This document shows, one piece after another, positions 5,580 through 6,480 of a stretch of DNA of 6,480 nt. A program made the translations under genes and the position numbers. Location: NCBI GenBank assembly GCA_030609665.1, contig JAUWBW010000109.1:1-6480 (forward strand), in the 5' to 3' direction. Source of the stretch: Methanosarcinaceae archaeon. Its GTDB lineage: Archaea > Halobacteriota > Methanosarcinia > Methanosarcinales > Methanosarcinaceae. Within the stretch, counting starts at the first letter, position 1, and each line of letters begins with the position of its first letter. The notes beneath the pieces are model-generated. The model saw nothing but the letters and a program-made list of their open reading frames with translations, had not been told where the DNA came from and searched no databases.

Positions 5580-5867
5580 ATGAAGAACATGTCTGAAAAT
5601 TCAATGGATGAACTGGTGAAATGGGTCATCAGCGTTGACCGTCGTCTTGTACTTATGGAGACCATGAAAGGGCACACTGTGGTCAAGGCTTCTGATGTTG
5701 CCCATGAGACCAGCAGGTCAACACAAAATATCAGCCGCGCTCTCAAGGAACTTGCAGATAAAGACTTGATCGAGTGTTTAACTCCTGAAAAGACGACATG
5801 GAAAAAATATGTTCTAACAGGCAAGGGAAAGGCTGTTTTGAAAAAACTGGATAAGAAATATTTATAG
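5580..5867 (+). CDS. winged helix-turn-helix transcriptional regulator
   Basis: This is a 95-residue protein with one winged-helix domain of the MarR/ArsR-like class. After an N-terminal helix (DELVKWVISVDRRLVLMETM, residues 10-29) comes a helix-turn-helix: ASDVAHET (37-44) as positioning helix and RSTQNISRALKELADKDLIE (46-65) as recognition helix. A wing follows (ECLTPEKTTWKKYVLT, 65-80), then a Lys-rich final helix. It is too short to carry a separate ligand domain, so it probably senses through a small pocket or simply acts as a dimeric DNA binder. ATG 5580 is chosen over ATG 5589 because AGGGA is seven bases before it. It lies 84 bp upstream of a multidrug-type transporter on the same strand and is divergent from the antiporter. 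Control of one or both, and of itself through the upstream repeat array, is inferred. Confidence 0.85.
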   Translation: MKNMSENSMDELVKWVISVDRRLVLMETMKGHTVVKASDVAHETSRSTQNISRALKELADKDLIECLTPEKTTWKKYVLTGKGKAVLKKLDKKYL

Positions 5868-5951
5868 TTGCAAGATTCATTAATGGTTAAAACATGGTCA
5901 GCAGGTGTGCGGGAGTTTTGGAGTGCTAAAGTTAAATGAAACAGTAATGAG

Positions 5952-6287
5952 GTGTTATTCACGAGTTGGTTCTATCTGTTTATGGCAATACTTTTTGAAG
6001 TAACAGGCACTACTTTCATGAAGTTGTCAGAGGGTTTCACAAAAACACTACCATCTATACTGATGGTCGTATTTTATGCGCTAAGTTTGGGTTTATTGAC
6101 TCTTGCACTTAAAAAAATTGATGTCAGCATGGCGTATGCAATATGGGCGGGCATGGGGACGATGCTCATAGCGACAATTGGGATATTGTGGTTCAAGGAG
6201 CCTGTAAGTGCATTAAAGATAATATCACTGGGATTGGTCATTATAGGTGTGGTTGGTTTGCATCTTAGCGGTGGTGTGCATAATTGA
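5952..6287 (+). CDS. small multidrug resistance (SMR) family transporter, EmrE-like
   Basis: This 111-residue protein has four membrane helices, the standard SMR size. Helix 1 carries FEVTGTTFMKLSEGF (15-29) with the essential Glu16, equivalent to EmrE Glu14. Helix 2 has Tyr42 at the position of EmrE Tyr40, and helix 3 has AYAIWAGMGT (61-70) with Trp65 matching EmrE Trp63. A WFKEP loop and a last helix rich in Ile, Gly and Leu follow. The motifs fit the Qac/EmrE subtype better than the guanidinium exporter (Gdx/SugE) subtype, so proton-coupled export of hydrophobic cations by an antiparallel dimer is expected; the real substrate is unknown. The GTG at 5952 is the only usual start that keeps helix 1 complete, since a stop lies at 5937-5939 and the next ATG cuts into the helix. 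It shares bases with a GAGGTG, so the ribosome binding site is poor. Only one SMR gene is seen here, which implies a homodimer. Confidence 0.9.
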   Translation: MLFTSWFYLFMAILFEVTGTTFMKLSEGFTKTLPSILMVVFYALSLGLLTLALKKIDVSMAYAIWAGMGTMLIATIGILWFKEPVSALKIISLGLVIIGVVGLHLSGGVHN

Positions 6288-6319
6288 ATAATATCAGGTG
6301 AAACCGAAATGGTGAATCC

Positions 6320-6480
6320 ATGAGGAACGACGAAGCGCAACTTGATTGTTTCGGCATGACCGGTTTTATTTCGAAGAGATTGACCAGGGGAATATTGGTC
6401 ATTGCAGGATTTGTTTTCACAGGGCTGGGACTCATTGGAATATTTCTGCCTCTTCTACCCACAACTCCTTTTCTTTTACT
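6320..6480 (+). CDS. YbaN-like DUF454 inner-membrane protein, N-terminal part
   Basis: The frame opens at ATG 6320 and is still open at the window edge, giving 53 whole codons. After a polar N-terminus of about 20 residues comes the start of a membrane helix (GILVIAGFVFTGLGLIGIFL). The motif GLIGIFLPLLPTTPFLLL is the hallmark of the DUF454/YbaN family, small membrane proteins of unknown function found in bacteria and methanogens. A GGTGA at 6311-6315, only four bases before the ATG, may be the ribosome binding site; a second in-frame ATG at residue 13 is possible. It lies 32 bp after the SMR gene on the same strand, so the two are probably co-transcribed. The C-terminal part is outside the window. 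Confidence 0.85.
   Translation, partial: MRNDEAQLDCFGMTGFISKRLTRGILVIAGFVFTGLGLIGIFLPLLPTTPFLL

Noticed and set aside
5883..5939. 18-codon frame just before the SMR gene, considered as a leader peptide
   Set aside because: It has no ribosome binding site and no run of regulatory codons, and a frame this short is expected by chance.
5868..5951. Guanidine or other riboswitch upstream of the SMR gene
   Set aside because: I see no ACGR-type hairpin loops or other known aptamer core in these 84 bases, and the SMR protein looks like the Qac rather than the guanidinium subtype.

Overview
The window is almost certainly from a methanogenic or methane-oxidising archaeon of the Methanosarcina lineage (Methanosarcinales in the broad sense). 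The strongest marker is a complete MC1 chromosomal protein at 2732-3016. It follows the Methanosarcina MC1 sequence as I remember it along its whole length, and this family is known mainly from Methanosarcinales and haloarchaea. Archaeal TATA-like promoters and a membrane-anchored ClpP-like archaeal protease agree with this. I cannot name the genus.

Left part (1-2344): the tail of a YgjP/SprT-like zinc hydrolase (HExxH at the very edge) converges on a possible 54-residue membrane protein on the minus strand. An AT-rich gap with TATA-like boxes follows. Next come a compact alkaline-phosphatase-superfamily enzyme on the plus strand and, convergent with it, a membrane-anchored ClpP-fold protease of the SDH/SppA type on the minus strand. 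These read as ordinary single genes.

Middle part (2345-3275): a small basic protein of unknown function is read away from MC1, with only 36 bp between the two starts. The MC1 TATA box lies inside the 5' end of the unknown gene. Downstream of MC1 is a hairpin plus T-run terminator. After that comes a gene-free stretch of about 180 bp built of nested inverted repeats: outer imperfect arms, an inner 9-nt-periodic ACAGGAT inverted repeat, a small third hairpin, and T-rich direct repeats at the edges. It looks like a MITE or a three-way-junction element.

Right part (3276-6480): a 675-residue Kef-type (CPA2) cation/proton antiporter with cytoplasmic RCK domains on the minus strand. It is divergent from a plus-strand run of a winged-helix regulator, an EmrE-like small multidrug transporter and the start of a YbaN/DUF454 membrane protein. 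The 276-bp gap between the two directions carries a striking 13-nt-periodic array of five 9-mers, two in one orientation and three in the other, just upstream of the regulator's TATA box. The simplest reading is a regulator with its own operator array controlling a small membrane-transport operon and perhaps the divergent antiporter. There is no CRISPR array, tRNA, rRNA or transposase gene, and no gene-free stretch is longer than 300 bases. The best candidates for something undescribed are the nested-repeat element at 3077-3257 and the repeat array at 5471-5539.
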